Positions 9,438 through 18,592 of a DNA stretch of 64,000 bases are shown one piece after another (position 1 is the stretch's first letter; each line of letters begins with the position of its first letter). The stretch spans positions 926,455 to 990,454 of the forward strand of contig NZ_LMGA01000001.1 of assembly GCF_001427025.1 (NCBI RefSeq). Reading direction: 5' to 3'. The position numbers and the translations under genes were made by a program. Source of the DNA: Mesorhizobium sp. Root554 (GTDB lineage: Bacteria > Pseudomonadota > Alphaproteobacteria > Rhizobiales > Rhizobiaceae). A model generated the notes under the pieces. That model searched no databases, had not been told where the DNA came from, and worked only from the letters and a program-made list of their open reading frames with translations.

Positions 9438-9470
9438 GTTGTCTGCCTTGAAATGCAGTTCGGGTCTCGC

Positions 9471-12400
9471 TCAGCGTAGGCGTCCGCTGGCATGGGCAAG
9501 CATGGTGTAGACCTTGCCGGTATCAGACGTCAGGTAGGTCTGCGTCATGATGTTATCGCGGTCGTTACGCGAAACGTCCTTGAGCAGCTTCTCGAAGTCG
9601 TCGCAATACCGGTCGACGGCTGCGCGGAACTCGGCCTCCGCCTGGTATTTGCGGCGGATTTCATCAAAGGTCTGCTGGCCCTTGAGCGTGTAGAGGCGGC
9701 GTGTGAACACATCGCGCTCGCCCCGGCGGTAGCGTCCCCACAGTTCGATCGACGCGTCATGGTCGATGGCGCGGGCGATGTCCACCGACAGCGAGTTGAG
9801 AGACTCCACTACATGGAGGGGCGACCGCTTCGCCGGTGCGGCCTTCGGCGCTTCCGGCCTTGTGGCAGGCGCGGCGGGCTTGGAAGCCTCTTCCTGGGAG
9901 GCCTTCGTCAGCAGATCGCGAACCCATCCACCTTGCGGATTGCGTTCGCCGGCGTCGCGCTGGCGCGGCGTCGTCTCGGCCGGCCGGTCGAGAGTAAGCG
10001 GACCACGAAGGGCCGGCTCCGCGGGAGCCTGCGGCTGCCGGCGCTCCTGCGGCGGCTGAGCGGGACGGCTTGGAGCTTCCGGCGTGCGGTTTGCCGTTGG
10101 TTGCACCGGGCGGCTTTGCGGCCCGGAGACATCGACTGTACGTCCGGATTTCGCAACGATCTCCGAAAGTTCCTTGAGCGCGTTGATCTGCTCGGAAACG
10201 GCGCGGCGAATAGCCGTGGTCGATTCCTTCGCTTCCTCGGGCATCTCGATGACACCCTTCTTCAGTTCCGCGCGGGTGAGGTCGAGTTCGTTCTTGATTG
10301 AGCCGGCCGTGCGGCGCATCTCGTCGGTCGCATCGGCGAAGCGCTTGGTCGCCGAGTCGATGACCTCGCTGATGGCCCCACGGATTTTGTTGGCCGATTC
10401 CAGCGTCTTGCCTTCCGCGTTCTCCAGCGTCTGGCCGACGAGGTTCTCGAACGAACGCATGACCCGTTCGAGGTCTTCGGATTTCTTGACCAGGCCGACA
10501 GCCAGGTCTTCCAGCGAGGACTGGCGCTCGAGCGTATGTTCGAGGTTACTCTGTGCCGAACCCAGCAGTTCCGACGCGCCGGAAAGCAGACGGCTGTGTT
10601 CGTCGAAGCGTGTCGCGATCGAAGCCACCTCACGCAGCGTCGCCGAGGACAGTTCGGTCAGACGCGTCGTGTTGGTGTCGACCAGCCGCGCCGAGCTGGC
10701 GAAAGTCTGCGCTGCTTTTTCGGTGGTCGCGGCGAAGCTCTGCGTGCTGCCGGAGAGCTTTTCATCGACCGCGCTCAGATTGGTCGCGGCATTCTCGATC
10801 AGTTGGTTGAGCTGGGCGCTGGAGGCGGTCATGCGGTTGAGGAGCTCGCTGACATTCTCGGCCAGTGTCGAGCGGGCGCCTTCGACCGCAGACAGCGTTT
10901 CCGTTGTCCGATTGGCCAATGCGTCCATGAGGACGGCGTTTTCCTGACGCAGCTTCTCGGTGGCGCGTTCGGTGGCTTCCTCCATGCTTCGCTGCAGTTC
11001 GGAACCGCCCTCGGCGAACCGGTCGACCAGCGGCCGTGCGGTTTCGTCGAGGATCTTGGAGATTTCCTCCGAACGGGCCGCCAGCATGGCGTTGAGCTCC
11101 CGCGTGTTGGCGCCGATGGTCTTGGCCGCCTCGTTCGTGCTCTGGCCGATGTGCTGGCCAACCGCCGTGAAGGTCTCGGCGATGGTGTTGGCGCGCGAAA
11201 CGAGCTGGTTCTCGGCTTCCGAAATGTGCTCGCCGAGCTTGTTCCTCATTGTTTCAGCGGAAGAGGTCAGGCGGCTTTCCACATTGGTGATCTGCTCGTC
11301 GACCCGGGAGGCCGCGGCAGCCGCGCTGGCTGCCAGTCTTTCGTCGGCGCCGGCAAGCGCCTGCTCGATCTCGCGGGCGTGGATCGCCAGTTCCTGGCCG
11401 GTCTGCCGCACCCGCTCGGCAACACGCTGTTCAGTCTCGGAAAACACACCGACGATGTTGTCGGCATGACCACCGATGGCTGACGAGGTTTCCGCGATCC
11501 GAGAGGCGAGGCGCTCGTCCGCTTCCTCGAACACGCGTCCGATTTCGGAGGCGCGCGTGGTCAGGGCTTCCGAGCCTTCGGCGATACGCGCCATCAGCTG
11601 CTGGTCGGCGGTATCGAATATACGGCCAAGATCGGAGGCACGGGCGGCCAGCGCTTCCGCCGACTCGCCGATGCGCAGGCCGAGCTGCTGGTCGGCATTT
11701 TCGAAATTGCGCAGGATGTCGCCGGCGCGCGCCGCAAGCGACTGCGCCGTTTCCATGGCGCGTGCGACGAGCCTCTGGTCGGCGATGTCGAACCTGCTGG
11801 CGATGTCCTCGGCACGGGCGGCCAACTGTTCCGCCGTTTCCTCGGTGCGTGCCAGCAAGGTTTCGGACGTGCTCTGCGCCCTTGCCGCGAGGCGGTTGTC
11901 GTTCTCTTCGAAGACGCGGGCAATATTCTCGGCGCGAGCCAGCAAGGCAGCAGAGGTCTGTTCGGCCCGCTCGGCGATCTTGCGATCGGCGTCGGAGAAC
12001 GCGGCGCCAGCCTGCTCGTGCAGGGCGGACGTCACTTCCATCACCTTCTCGCGCAATGCACCGGCAACGAATACGGCGCTCTTTTCGAGCACGCCGCGAA
12101 TGTTGTCGACACCGGTGGAAAGCGCCCGCTCCATCGTGCCGGCGCGCTCCTCGATGATGCCGGTTTGGCGGTTGAACGCTTCTTCCATCTTCTCGATGTC
12201 AGTTGCGATGATGTCGGATATCTGCGTGCTCTTGACGGCGATCTGATCGATATGGCCGGATACGGCGGTATCGATTTCCCGGCGCGCCTCCGACAACCGT
12301 CCAAGGTCGTCTTCCAGCGCACGGGTCAGCATGTTGCGGCCCTCGGCCAGCTTGCCGACATGGCCGGCAATGACCTCATCGATGCCGCCACGGCTTTCCG

Positions 12401-15400
12401 TGATCTTTTCGAGATCGGATTCGAGCGCGCGCCGCAGGATGTCGCGGCCTTCCGCCAGCTTCTCGACCTGACCGGCGACAAGCCCGTCGATGCTCGACCG
12501 GCTTTCGGCGAGCTTGGCAAGGTCTTCTTCCAGCGCACGGCGCAGGATGTCGCGGCCCTCGGCGAGTTTCTCGACCTGGCCGGCGACCAGCCCGTCGATG
12601 CTTGACCGGCTGTCTGCCAGCTTGGCCAGATCGTCCTCGAGGGCGCGGGTGAGGGTGGAGCGGTCGGCGGCCAGCCTTTCCATATGGCTGTTCACCAGAT
12701 CGTTGACGGTGCGCAGGTCGCCTTCGAGCGCCTGCGCGAACTGGTCGCGATCCCCGACCAGCTTCTGCGATTGTTCGGCGATGACATCCCTGATCGTGTT
12801 CAGGTCCGATTCCAGCGCACGGCGCAGGATGTCGCGGCCTTCGGCGAGCTTCTCGACCTGGCCAGCAACCAGACCGTCGATGCTGGAGCGGCTGTCGGCC
12901 AGTTTCGCCAGATCGTCCTCCAGCGCCCGGGCGAGGGTGGAGCGGTCCGCTGCAAGGCGCTCCATATGCGCGTTGACGAGTTCGTTGACGTTGCGCAAAT
13001 CGCCTTCGAGGCTGTTTGCGAACGCGGCGCGGTCGGCGCTGAGCTGCTGCGACTGGTCGGCAATGACGCCCTTGATCGTGTTGAGATCGGATTCCAGCGC
13101 GCGGCGCAGGATATCGCGGCCTTCGGCGAGCTTCTCGACCTGTCCGGCGACCAGCCCGTCGATGCTCGACCGGCTTTCAGCCAGCTTGGCGAGGTCGGAT
13201 TCCAGCGTCTGCGACAGCAGTCCGCGTTCCTCCACGAGCCTGCCGGAATGATCAGCGACCATCTGGCGAATGCTTGAAAGATCTGTATCCAGGCTCTGCC
13301 CGAGCAGGTTGCGGTCGTCGGCCAACTTGAGAGAGTGATCCTCCATCAGGTTCTTGAGGCTGTTGACATCGGCTTCGAGGGCCTTGGCCAACAGCGCGCG
13401 ACCCTCGGCAATCTTCTCGACCTGAGCGGTGACAAGACCGTCAATGTCGGCGCGGCTATCGGCCAACTTGTTCAGGTCGGCCTCCAGTGCGCGCGAAAGG
13501 ATGCTGCGGCCCTCGGCCAGTTTCCCGACGTGTCCTGCAACCATTTCATCAATGATCGTACGAGCTTGCACAAGTTTGTCAGAGTCTTGGTTCAGCGCAT
13601 GGGCCAACCGTGCGCGGCCTTCTTCCAGTCGTTCCAGATGGCCGCCGAGCGAGGCGTCGATGGCGGCGCGGGATTCATTGACCTTGCGCAGATCCTCTTC
13701 GAGCGCACGCGAGATGAGGTTGCGCCCCTCGGCAAGCTGCTGCACCTGGCCGGCGACCGCGGCGTCGATGCCAGCCCGGTCTTCGGCCAGCCGGTCGATG
13801 TCGGCGTGCATGGCAGCGGCCATGCGTTCGCGGCTCTCGGCCAGTTTGCGGCTGTGGTTTTCCACCGCTTCCTCGATGCCGGCGCGCGCCTCTGCGAGCC
13901 GCTCGATGTCGGCATCGAAGGAGCGCGACACCGAATGACGGGCGGCTTCCATGCGGCCGGCAAAATCCCCGGCCCGTGCTTCCAGCATGGTCGACGTCGA
14001 GGAGATGATGTCGGCCATGTCGGCGCCGATCTGGGTGCGGCCCTGATCGATCATCGCTGACAGCGTGTCCTTGCCTTCGGTGAAGGTGGTAGCGATCTCG
14101 CGGGCCCGCTCGACCAGCGTCTCGTTGATCTGACGGGCGCGCGCTTCCAGCGCCGCGTTGAGCTTCTGCGTACCGGTGTCGAGGGCTTCGGCGCGCGTCT
14201 GGAATTCGCTGATGAGCGCCTGTCCGCGTTCGGCAAGCGTGCGTTCGATGCCGTTGAGGCTGGTTTCGAACTCGGAACTGAGCGTACGTGCAGCGCCACC
14301 GAGCAGGGAGACCATGCCGGCGGTGCGGTCGTCGAGCAGATCGGTCAGCGACCGGGTCAAGCCGTCGGTGCTGTCTGTCAGCTTGGCGATGCGCGTATCG
14401 AGGAGGGAGGCGAAGGCCTCGCCTGATGTGGAAAGCCGATCCGTGATGGTGTCCAGCCGGGTCTCGACCGAATCGAAAATGGACATCGAGCTTTCGTTGA
14501 TGCGGTCGATCAGCGTATCGCCCGAATTGGTGATGGTCATCGACAGCTTGGTCGATGCGCCGAGGATGTTTTCACGGATGATGTCGCTGGCCGAATTGAT
14601 CTCGTCGCGCAGCGTCTCATGCGCGCCGGAGATCGACGCCCGCACGCGTTCGGCATGGCCGACAACAGCTTCCCGCTCATTCCCCAATCCATCGACCAGA
14701 AGACGGATTCGTGCTTCGTTCTCGGAATAGGAGCGTTCGATCTGGTTGACTTCGCTGTGGACGAGCGTTTCGAGCTCGACGGCGCGCGCCAGCGTGCGTT
14801 CAATGCCTTCACCCATGGCCGCAACCTCGCGGCGCACGGCCTGGCCGATCATCATCACACGGTCCTGTGCAAGGTTTTCCGGCTCTGCGAGGCGGAAGGC
14901 GACTTCCGTCATCGACTGCGCGGCAAGACGCATGTCCTGCGCGCGGCGGATCATCACGGCGAAGGCCCAGAAGAGCACGATCGGAACGACGGTGGCGACA
15001 GCCATGCCGATAAGTTCGGGACGGGCCAGCAACTGCTCGACCGTGCTGATGCTCCAGATCGAGGGGCCGAAAAGCAGATTGGCCAGCGCGGCGGCGCCGG
15101 CAACCCAGGCAATCGAAAGAAATGCAACGACCCAATAGACGGTGTTCGAACCGCGGCGGTTGAGACCGTTCATCAGCGACCGGAAATCCTTTTGCCGGTC
15201 GTCATTGGCGGGCGCGAAGGGCTGGGATCCATTCGCTGGTTCGATCGGCCGCAGTTCGGCGGGCTTCGGCTGCGAAGTTGGCTTGCCGGCCTGATGCGCG
15301 GCCGGCTTGGCCGCTGCGGGCGTCTGCGTCCTGGCTGCCTGCGGCGCGTTGACGGGGGGATGTTCGGCCCTCCCGGCGCGCGCCAGCTCGTCGGCCGCCT

Positions 15401-15548
15401 GCGATATCTGGGCTTCCAAATCCTCCATCGAGGCGGCCATATCGAGGCCGCCTTCGTCGTCGCCGGAAAAGTCCAGGTCGAGTGCCTGTTCCAGTTCCTT
15501 GGCCACGTCACTGTCGAGCGACTTGGTTGTCGTTGTTTTCTTCGCCAT
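9471..15548 (-). CDS. gpr: Growth-pole-ring-type giant coiled-coil membrane protein (GPR/RgsE-like)
   Basis: A 2025-residue protein. An acidic N-terminus and a Pro/Ala/Gln-rich linker (about 60-115) lead to two transmembrane helices (about 136-160 and 178-200). Some 1600 residues of almost uninterrupted helical, apolipoprotein-like coiled coil follow, then a Pro-rich linker, and a conserved C-terminal domain of about 120 residues (ASIELWGRYRRGERDVFTRR, YCDDFEKLLKDV). Size and layout match the Agrobacterium growth pole ring protein GPR and Sinorhizobium RgsE, which organise unipolar cell-wall growth in Rhizobiales; I assign it on architecture. Residues 782-1041 hold near-identical 36- and 29-residue repeats. 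Codon use is like its neighbours. It is transcribed alone, away from the Hpt gene. The upstream purine stretch GCGAAGGC gives only a weak ribosome site. Confidence 0.85.
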   Translation of the reverse strand: MAKKTTTTKSLDSDVAKELEQALDLDFSGDDEGGLDMAASMEDLEAQISQAADELARAGRAEHPPVNAPQAARTQTPAAAKPAAHQAGKPTSQPKPAELRPIEPANGSQPFAPANDDRQKDFRSLMNGLNRRGSNTVYWVVAFLSIAWVAGAAALANLLFGPSIWSISTVEQLLARPELIGMAVATVVPIVLFWAFAVMIRRAQDMRLAAQSMTEVAFRLAEPENLAQDRVMMIGQAVRREVAAMGEGIERTLARAVELETLVHSEVNQIERSYSENEARIRLLVDGLGNEREAVVGHAERVRASISGAHETLRDEINSASDIIRENILGASTKLSMTITNSGDTLIDRINESSMSIFDSVETRLDTITDRLSTSGEAFASLLDTRIAKLTDSTDGLTRSLTDLLDDRTAGMVSLLGGAARTLSSEFETSLNGIERTLAERGQALISEFQTRAEALDTGTQKLNAALEARARQINETLVERAREIATTFTEGKDTLSAMIDQGRTQIGADMADIISSTSTMLEARAGDFAGRMEAARHSVSRSFDADIERLAEARAGIEEAVENHSRKLAESRERMAAAMHADIDRLAEDRAGIDAAVAGQVQQLAEGRNLISRALEEDLRKVNESRAAIDASLGGHLERLEEGRARLAHALNQDSDKLVQARTIIDEMVAGHVGKLAEGRSILSRALEADLNKLADSRADIDGLVTAQVEKIAEGRALLAKALEADVNSLKNLMEDHSLKLADDRNLLGQSLDTDLSSIRQMVADHSGRLVEERGLLSQTLESDLAKLAESRSSIDGLVAGQVEKLAEGRDILRRALESDLNTIKGVIADQSQQLSADRAAFANSLEGDLRNVNELVNAHMERLAADRSTLARALEDDLAKLADSRSSIDGLVAGQVEKLAEGRDILRRALESDLNTIRDVIAEQSQKLVGDRDQFAQALEGDLRTVNDLVNSHMERLAADRSTLTRALEDDLAKLADSRSSIDGLVAGQVEKLAEGRDILRRALEEDLAKLAESRSSIDGLVAGQVEKLAEGRDILRRALESDLEKITESRGGIDEVIAGHVGKLAEGRNMLTRALEDDLGRLSEARREIDTAVSGHIDQIAVKSTQISDIIATDIEKMEEAFNRQTGIIEERAGTMERALSTGVDNIRGVLEKSAVFVAGALREKVMEVTSALHEQAGAAFSDADRKIAERAEQTSAALLARAENIARVFEENDNRLAARAQSTSETLLARTEETAEQLAARAEDIASRFDIADQRLVARAMETAQSLAARAGDILRNFENADQQLGLRIGESAEALAARASDLGRIFDTADQQLMARIAEGSEALTTRASEIGRVFEEADERLASRIAETSSAIGGHADNIVGVFSETEQRVAERVRQTGQELAIHAREIEQALAGADERLAASAAAAASRVDEQITNVESRLTSSAETMRNKLGEHISEAENQLVSRANTIAETFTAVGQHIGQSTNEAAKTIGANTRELNAMLAARSEEISKILDETARPLVDRFAEGGSELQRSMEEATERATEKLRQENAVLMDALANRTTETLSAVEGARSTLAENVSELLNRMTASSAQLNQLIENAATNLSAVDEKLSGSTQSFAATTEKAAQTFASSARLVDTNTTRLTELSSATLREVASIATRFDEHSRLLSGASELLGSAQSNLEHTLERQSSLEDLAVGLVKKSEDLERVMRSFENLVGQTLENAEGKTLESANKIRGAISEVIDSATKRFADATDEMRRTAGSIKNELDLTRAELKKGVIEMPEEAKESTTAIRRAVSEQINALKELSEIVAKSGRTVDVSGPQSRPVQPTANRTPEAPSRPAQPPQERRQPQAPAEPALRGPLTLDRPAETTPRQRDAGERNPQGGWVRDLLTKASQEEASKPAAPATRPEAPKAAPAKRSPLHVVESLNSLSVDIARAIDHDASIELWGRYRRGERDVFTRRLYTLKGQQTFDEIRRKYQAEAEFRAAVDRYCDDFEKLLKDVSRNDRDNIMTQTYLTSDTGKVYTMLAHASGRLR
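12426..13205 (-). repeat. Internal coiled-coil repeat array in the growth-pole gene
   Basis: Four near-identical 108-base units encode a 36-residue module (core SSIDGLVAGQVEKLAEGRD) at 13098-13205, 12816-12923, 12534-12641 and 12426-12533. The first and second copies are each followed by two related 29-residue modules. The order along the protein is therefore 36-29-29-36-29-29-36-36, and 36+29+29 makes a 94-residue (282-base) superunit present twice. The 36-residue form equals the 29-residue form plus one inserted heptad (AKLADSR or AKLAESR). The spacing was counted directly from the sequence. Confidence 0.9.
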
Positions 15549-15821
15549 GCCTTCGCTACCCTGTACTAGCTGCCGCGGGACCTGTTATTTGTCTTGTGGT
15601 GCCCGCGCACGAGGCTGAATTTCGACCCCTCGTATCGTAATGACACAGGGGGGTAAAGAAAACATGCATTCCGGCACATACGTAAAACTTTAAATATAAG
15701 GTTAACAAAGGCGTGAGTCCGGCGCCGTTTTTCGGCCCTTTTTTCAGGCTTTCCGTTAACTCGATATCCACGAGGGCGGCGCTAACGTCGTGCCGCCTTT
15801 GATTTGCGTGAGGTAAGAGTG
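15549..15821. promoter_or_regulatory. Divergent promoter region, growth-pole gene / Hpt gene
   Basis: This 273-base spacer separates two divergent genes. Its centre is AT-rich for this genome (ACTTTAAATATAAGGTTAAC around 15687-15706) and contains two TTAA boxes separated by eight bases. It presumably holds promoters for both genes. I could not place a convincing -35/-10 pair. Confidence 0.35.
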
Positions 15822-16190
15822 ATGCGTGGCGACTTCGGTGTGGCGTTTTCCATGCCCGGTGGCGAGACCTGCGGTAAGGCAAGGTCCCGACCTGTCGATC
15901 TGGTCCATCTGGCGCGCCAGACGCTGGGAGACCGCGAGGTGGAGCGTGAGGTGCTCGACCTTTTTATTCACCAGGCTGTCTCGGTTCGGGAAAAGATCAT
16001 GTCCGCGGACACCAAGCAGCGCCTGTTCATGGCGCACGGACTCAAGGGTTCGGCGCGCGGCATCGGCGCCTTTGCCATAGCCGATTGCGCTGCTGTCATC
16101 GAAAAAGATCCAGAAGACGTCCATGCCTTGAAGCGGCTGGGCGTGCTCATCGACGAAGTCCGCGATTTCATCGCCGCTATCAGCCGTTGA
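15822..16190 (+). CDS. Orphan Hpt (histidine phosphotransfer) domain protein
   Basis: A 122-residue protein that is essentially one Hpt domain. The phosphorylatable His is residue 72 in AHGLKGSARG, matching the family HxLKGS motif, and it sits in a predicted four-helix bundle. Such proteins shuttle phosphoryl groups between hybrid kinases and response regulators. No kinase or receiver gene is adjacent, so the partner is unknown. The ATG follows GAGGTAAGAG; a TTG at 15804 in the same frame is possible but less likely. Confidence 0.83.
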   Translation: MRGDFGVAFSMPGGETCGKARSRPVDLVHLARQTLGDREVEREVLDLFIHQAVSVREKIMSADTKQRLFMAHGLKGSARGIGAFAIADCAAVIEKDPEDVHALKRLGVLIDEVRDFIAAISR

Positions 16191-16304
16191 ACCCGCGCAG
16201 CCGCCGGTTGTCCCTTGCCGGCGAATGGCGACGGGCCGCGCAGCCGCCTGTTGACTTGTGCCGAAGAGCCGTTATTCGGGCAGGGACTTCCCTTCAGGTG
16301 ACAA

Positions 16305-16625
16305 ATGGCCAAACTGACCTTCATTGCCCTTGACGGCACGCATTTCGATGTACAGGCCGACAACGGCTCGACAGTCATGGAAAACGCCGTCCGCAACGCC
16401 GTGCCGGGCATCGAAGCCGAATGCGGCGGCGCCTGCGCCTGCGCCACATGCCATGTCTATGTCGACGAAGCCTGGACGGCGGTCGTCGGCGAACCCGAGA
16501 GCACCGAGGAGGATATGCTGGACTTCGCCTATGACGTTCAGCCCAACTCACGCCTGTCCTGCCAGATCAGGGTACGCCCCGAGCTGGATGGCCTCGTCGT
16601 CAGGGTTCCCGCGCGTCAAAGCTGA
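16305..16625 (+). CDS. [2Fe-2S] ferredoxin, adrenodoxin/FdxB type
   Basis: A 106-residue soluble electron carrier. The cluster ligands are Cys40, Cys46 and Cys49 (C-x5-C-x2-C within CGGACACATC) plus Cys86 (LSCQIR), the spacing of vertebrate-type or Isc ferredoxins. The region [13 protein letters not shown] resembles the acidic partner-binding helix of adrenodoxin and putidaredoxin. It could serve Fe-S assembly or a cytochrome P450; no isc or P450 gene is beside it, so the partner is not defined. It converges with the DUF922 gene 45 bases away, with no obvious terminator between them. Confidence 0.92.
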   Translation: MAKLTFIALDGTHFDVQADNGSTVMENAVRNAVPGIEAECGGACACATCHVYVDEAWTAVVGEPESTEEDMLDFAYDVQPNSRLSCQIRVRPELDGLVVRVPARQS

Positions 16626-16670
16626 CGATCGCTGGTCGTCGAGCCGCTTCGGTCCGCCGGAATACGGCGC

Positions 16671-17288
16671 TCAGCCGGGCAAACGCCCGTTGTCGATGCG
16701 CTCCATCCTGTAGCGAAGCAGCCGCAGGATGCGGCGTTCGAAATTGACCCCTTCCACACGGTCGAACTGCAACTGCGCCTGATCGTGCTTTTCCAGGATT
16801 TTGGCGGTGATTTCCTTCGCCTTGGCCGTGGCCTGCGCGCAGGTCTTCTGCGCCGCGCTGGATTTGAGGGCATCCTCCAGTTCGCGCGCATGGTTCTTGG
16901 CGATGACGACGTGGCTTTCCTCGTGACGCTTGATGTCGGAGGAAAGCGTATCCCAGAACACCCTTGTCTCGGCATCCGCCTTCGCGCGCTGCCGCCAGCG
17001 CGGCAGGATCACATGCGTCTTCACCGTCACCGTCGCCGCCATGATGCGGCACGAGCCATCCTTCTCGCCGTAGCCGATGCGGCTGGTAAACACCATGCGG
17101 GTCGCGCCAGGATGCCGGTTGCCGGTCGTCTTGACCTGCGGCCCGCGCTTCGAAAGCTCCTTTTCGATTTCCTCCAGCGTCCGCCCGCCCACGCTGAAAT
17201 AGCTGTAGGTTTTGACGAGGTTCGCCGCACCGGCCGGAACAACCAGGCCGGCGAGGATAAGCGCGCTGATAAAAAGGCGATTCATCAT
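16671..17288 (-). CDS. DUF922-family secreted Zn-dependent protease
   Basis: A 205-residue exported protein. Residues 1-21 form a signal peptide ending VVPAGA. The metalloprotease motif HEESH (His122-Glu123, His126) fits HExxH and lies in DIKRHEESHVVIA, as in the DUF922 family of predicted secreted zinc proteases. Two adjacent ATG codons could start it (17288 or 17285); both lie a few bases after GGAGACAAC. The same frame stays open far upstream, antisense to folP, but that part has no family features. It is divergent from folP, with about 90 bases between. Confidence 0.85.
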   Translation of the reverse strand: MMNRLFISALILAGLVVPAGAANLVKTYSYFSVGGRTLEEIEKELSKRGPQVKTTGNRHPGATRMVFTSRIGYGEKDGSCRIMAATVTVKTHVILPRWRQRAKADAETRVFWDTLSSDIKRHEESHVVIAKNHARELEDALKSSAAQKTCAQATAKAKEITAKILEKHDQAQLQFDRVEGVNFERRILRLLRYRMERIDNGRLPG

Positions 17289-17378
17289 GTTGTCTCCGCG
17301 TCCACCTTGCTTTAGGGCCGGTTGCGGCGCAACGGAAAACCTTCCGCTTGCAGATGGCAAGGTCGTGGACTCGTGCCG

Positions 17379-18233
17379 ATGACGCAGAAACGGTGGCAGT
17401 TGGCGCATGGGCGTCATCTTGACCTTGGCGATAGAGCCGTGGTCATGGGCGTCCTCAATGTGACGCCTGACAGTTTTTCCGATGGCGGCCTGTTCATCGA
17501 GCCGGGTCCAGCACTGGCGCAGGCGCGCCGCATGACAGGCGAGGGCGCCGGCATCATCGATGTCGGCGGCGAATCGACCCGTCCGGGCGCCGCGGCGATT
17601 GGCGCACAGGAAGAGCAGGCGCGCGTCCTGCCCGTCATCGAAAACATCGCGGCCAGCGAGGAAACGCTGATCTCCGTCGACACCTACCGCGCCGAGACCG
17701 CGCGCCGGGCCGTTCAGGCTGGCGCCCATATCGTCAACGATGTCTGTGGCTTGCAGCGGGAACCGGATCTGGCGCGCGTCGCTGCCGAGACGGGCGCGGG
17801 CCTCGTCGTCATGCATACCGGGCGCGACAGGCAGAAGCTCGCCGACGCCATAGCAGACCAGTTGCAGTTCTTCGAAAAGTCGCTGGGAATTGCACGGCGC
17901 GAGGGTGTTCGGGACGACCAGGTCGTGCTCGATCCGGGTTTCGGCTTCGCCAAGGAGACGGCCGAGGAAAACCTCGACCTTATGGCGCGGTTTTCCGAGC
18001 TGCTGGCGCTCGGCTTTCCGCTCATGGTCGGCACCTCGCGCAAGCGCTTCATCGGCAAGGTGACGGGCAAGGACGCCGCCGAGCGGGCCGCCGGCACCGC
18101 CGCCACCAGCGTTATTCTGCGCTTGAAGGGCGCGCATCTGTTTCGCGTCCACGATGTCGCAATCAACGTGGACGCGCTGGCCATGACGGATGCTATGCTG
18201 GCGCGCGAAGCGACGCGGAAAGGCGCAGGCTGA
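17379..18233 (+). CDS. folP: Dihydropteroate synthase
   Basis: Condenses 6-hydroxymethyl-7,8-dihydropterin diphosphate with p-aminobenzoate in folate synthesis; it is the target of sulfonamides. The 284 residues show GVLNVTPDSFSDGG near the N-terminus, the pterin-site stretch IIDVGGESTRPGA, and TSRKRFIG late in the chain. The start is the ATG in GTGCCGATG; an upstream in-frame ATG at 17322 would add 19 Arg-rich residues. Its TGA overlaps the folB ATG (TGATG), so the two are translationally coupled in a folP-folB-folK operon. Confidence 0.95.
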   Translation: MTQKRWQLAHGRHLDLGDRAVVMGVLNVTPDSFSDGGLFIEPGPALAQARRMTGEGAGIIDVGGESTRPGAAAIGAQEEQARVLPVIENIAASEETLISVDTYRAETARRAVQAGAHIVNDVCGLQREPDLARVAAETGAGLVVMHTGRDRQKLADAIADQLQFFEKSLGIARREGVRDDQVVLDPGFGFAKETAEENLDLMARFSELLALGFPLMVGTSRKRFIGKVTGKDAAERAAGTAATSVILRLKGAHLFRVHDVAINVDALAMTDAMLAREATRKGAG

Positions 18234-18592
18234 TGTACCTCATACGCATGAAGAACTGCGCCTTCTTCGCCCGCCACGGCGTGCTGGACGAGGAGGAGAC
18301 GCTAGGACAGCGGTTCTACGTCGACGCCGTGTTGACGGTGGACCCCGCGCAGCCGCTCGATGCGGACGCAATCGACAGCACCGTCGACTACGGCGTCGCC
18401 TTCACCGTCATCGAGAAAATCGTCACCGGGGAGCGGCGTTTCCTGATCGAGGCGCTGGCGCTCGAGGTCGGCAAGGCGCTGACGGCGCGCTTTCCGCAAA
18501 TAAAGAAGGCCGAGATCACCGTCCGGAAGCCCAACGCCCCGGTTCCCGGCGTTCTCGATCATGTCGAGGTGGTCGTTGTCTGGCCGCAATAG
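18233..18592 (+). CDS. folB: Dihydroneopterin aldolase
   Basis: Cleaves 7,8-dihydroneopterin to 6-hydroxymethyl-7,8-dihydropterin and glycolaldehyde, the step before HPPK. It is 119 residues, the normal size. It carries the N-terminal CAFFARHGVLDEEETLGQRF, with the Glu used in pterin binding, and a C-terminal RKPNAPVPG that includes the catalytic Lys. It is coupled to folP by a one-base overlap and overlaps the folK start by 32 bases. Confidence 0.95.
   Translation: MYLIRMKNCAFFARHGVLDEEETLGQRFYVDAVLTVDPAQPLDADAIDSTVDYGVAFTVIEKIVTGERRFLIEALALEVGKALTARFPQIKKAEITVRKPNAPVPGVLDHVEVVVVWPQ

Noticed and set aside
15690..15706. TTAA boxes upstream of the growth-pole gene resembling a CtrA site
   Set aside because: The spacing between the two TTAA boxes is eight bases, whereas the CtrA consensus needs seven, so I do not call a site.
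17289..18152. An N-terminal extension of the DUF922 protease running antisense to folP
   Set aside because: A clear signal peptide and ribosome site start the gene at 17288, and the extension has no conserved features.
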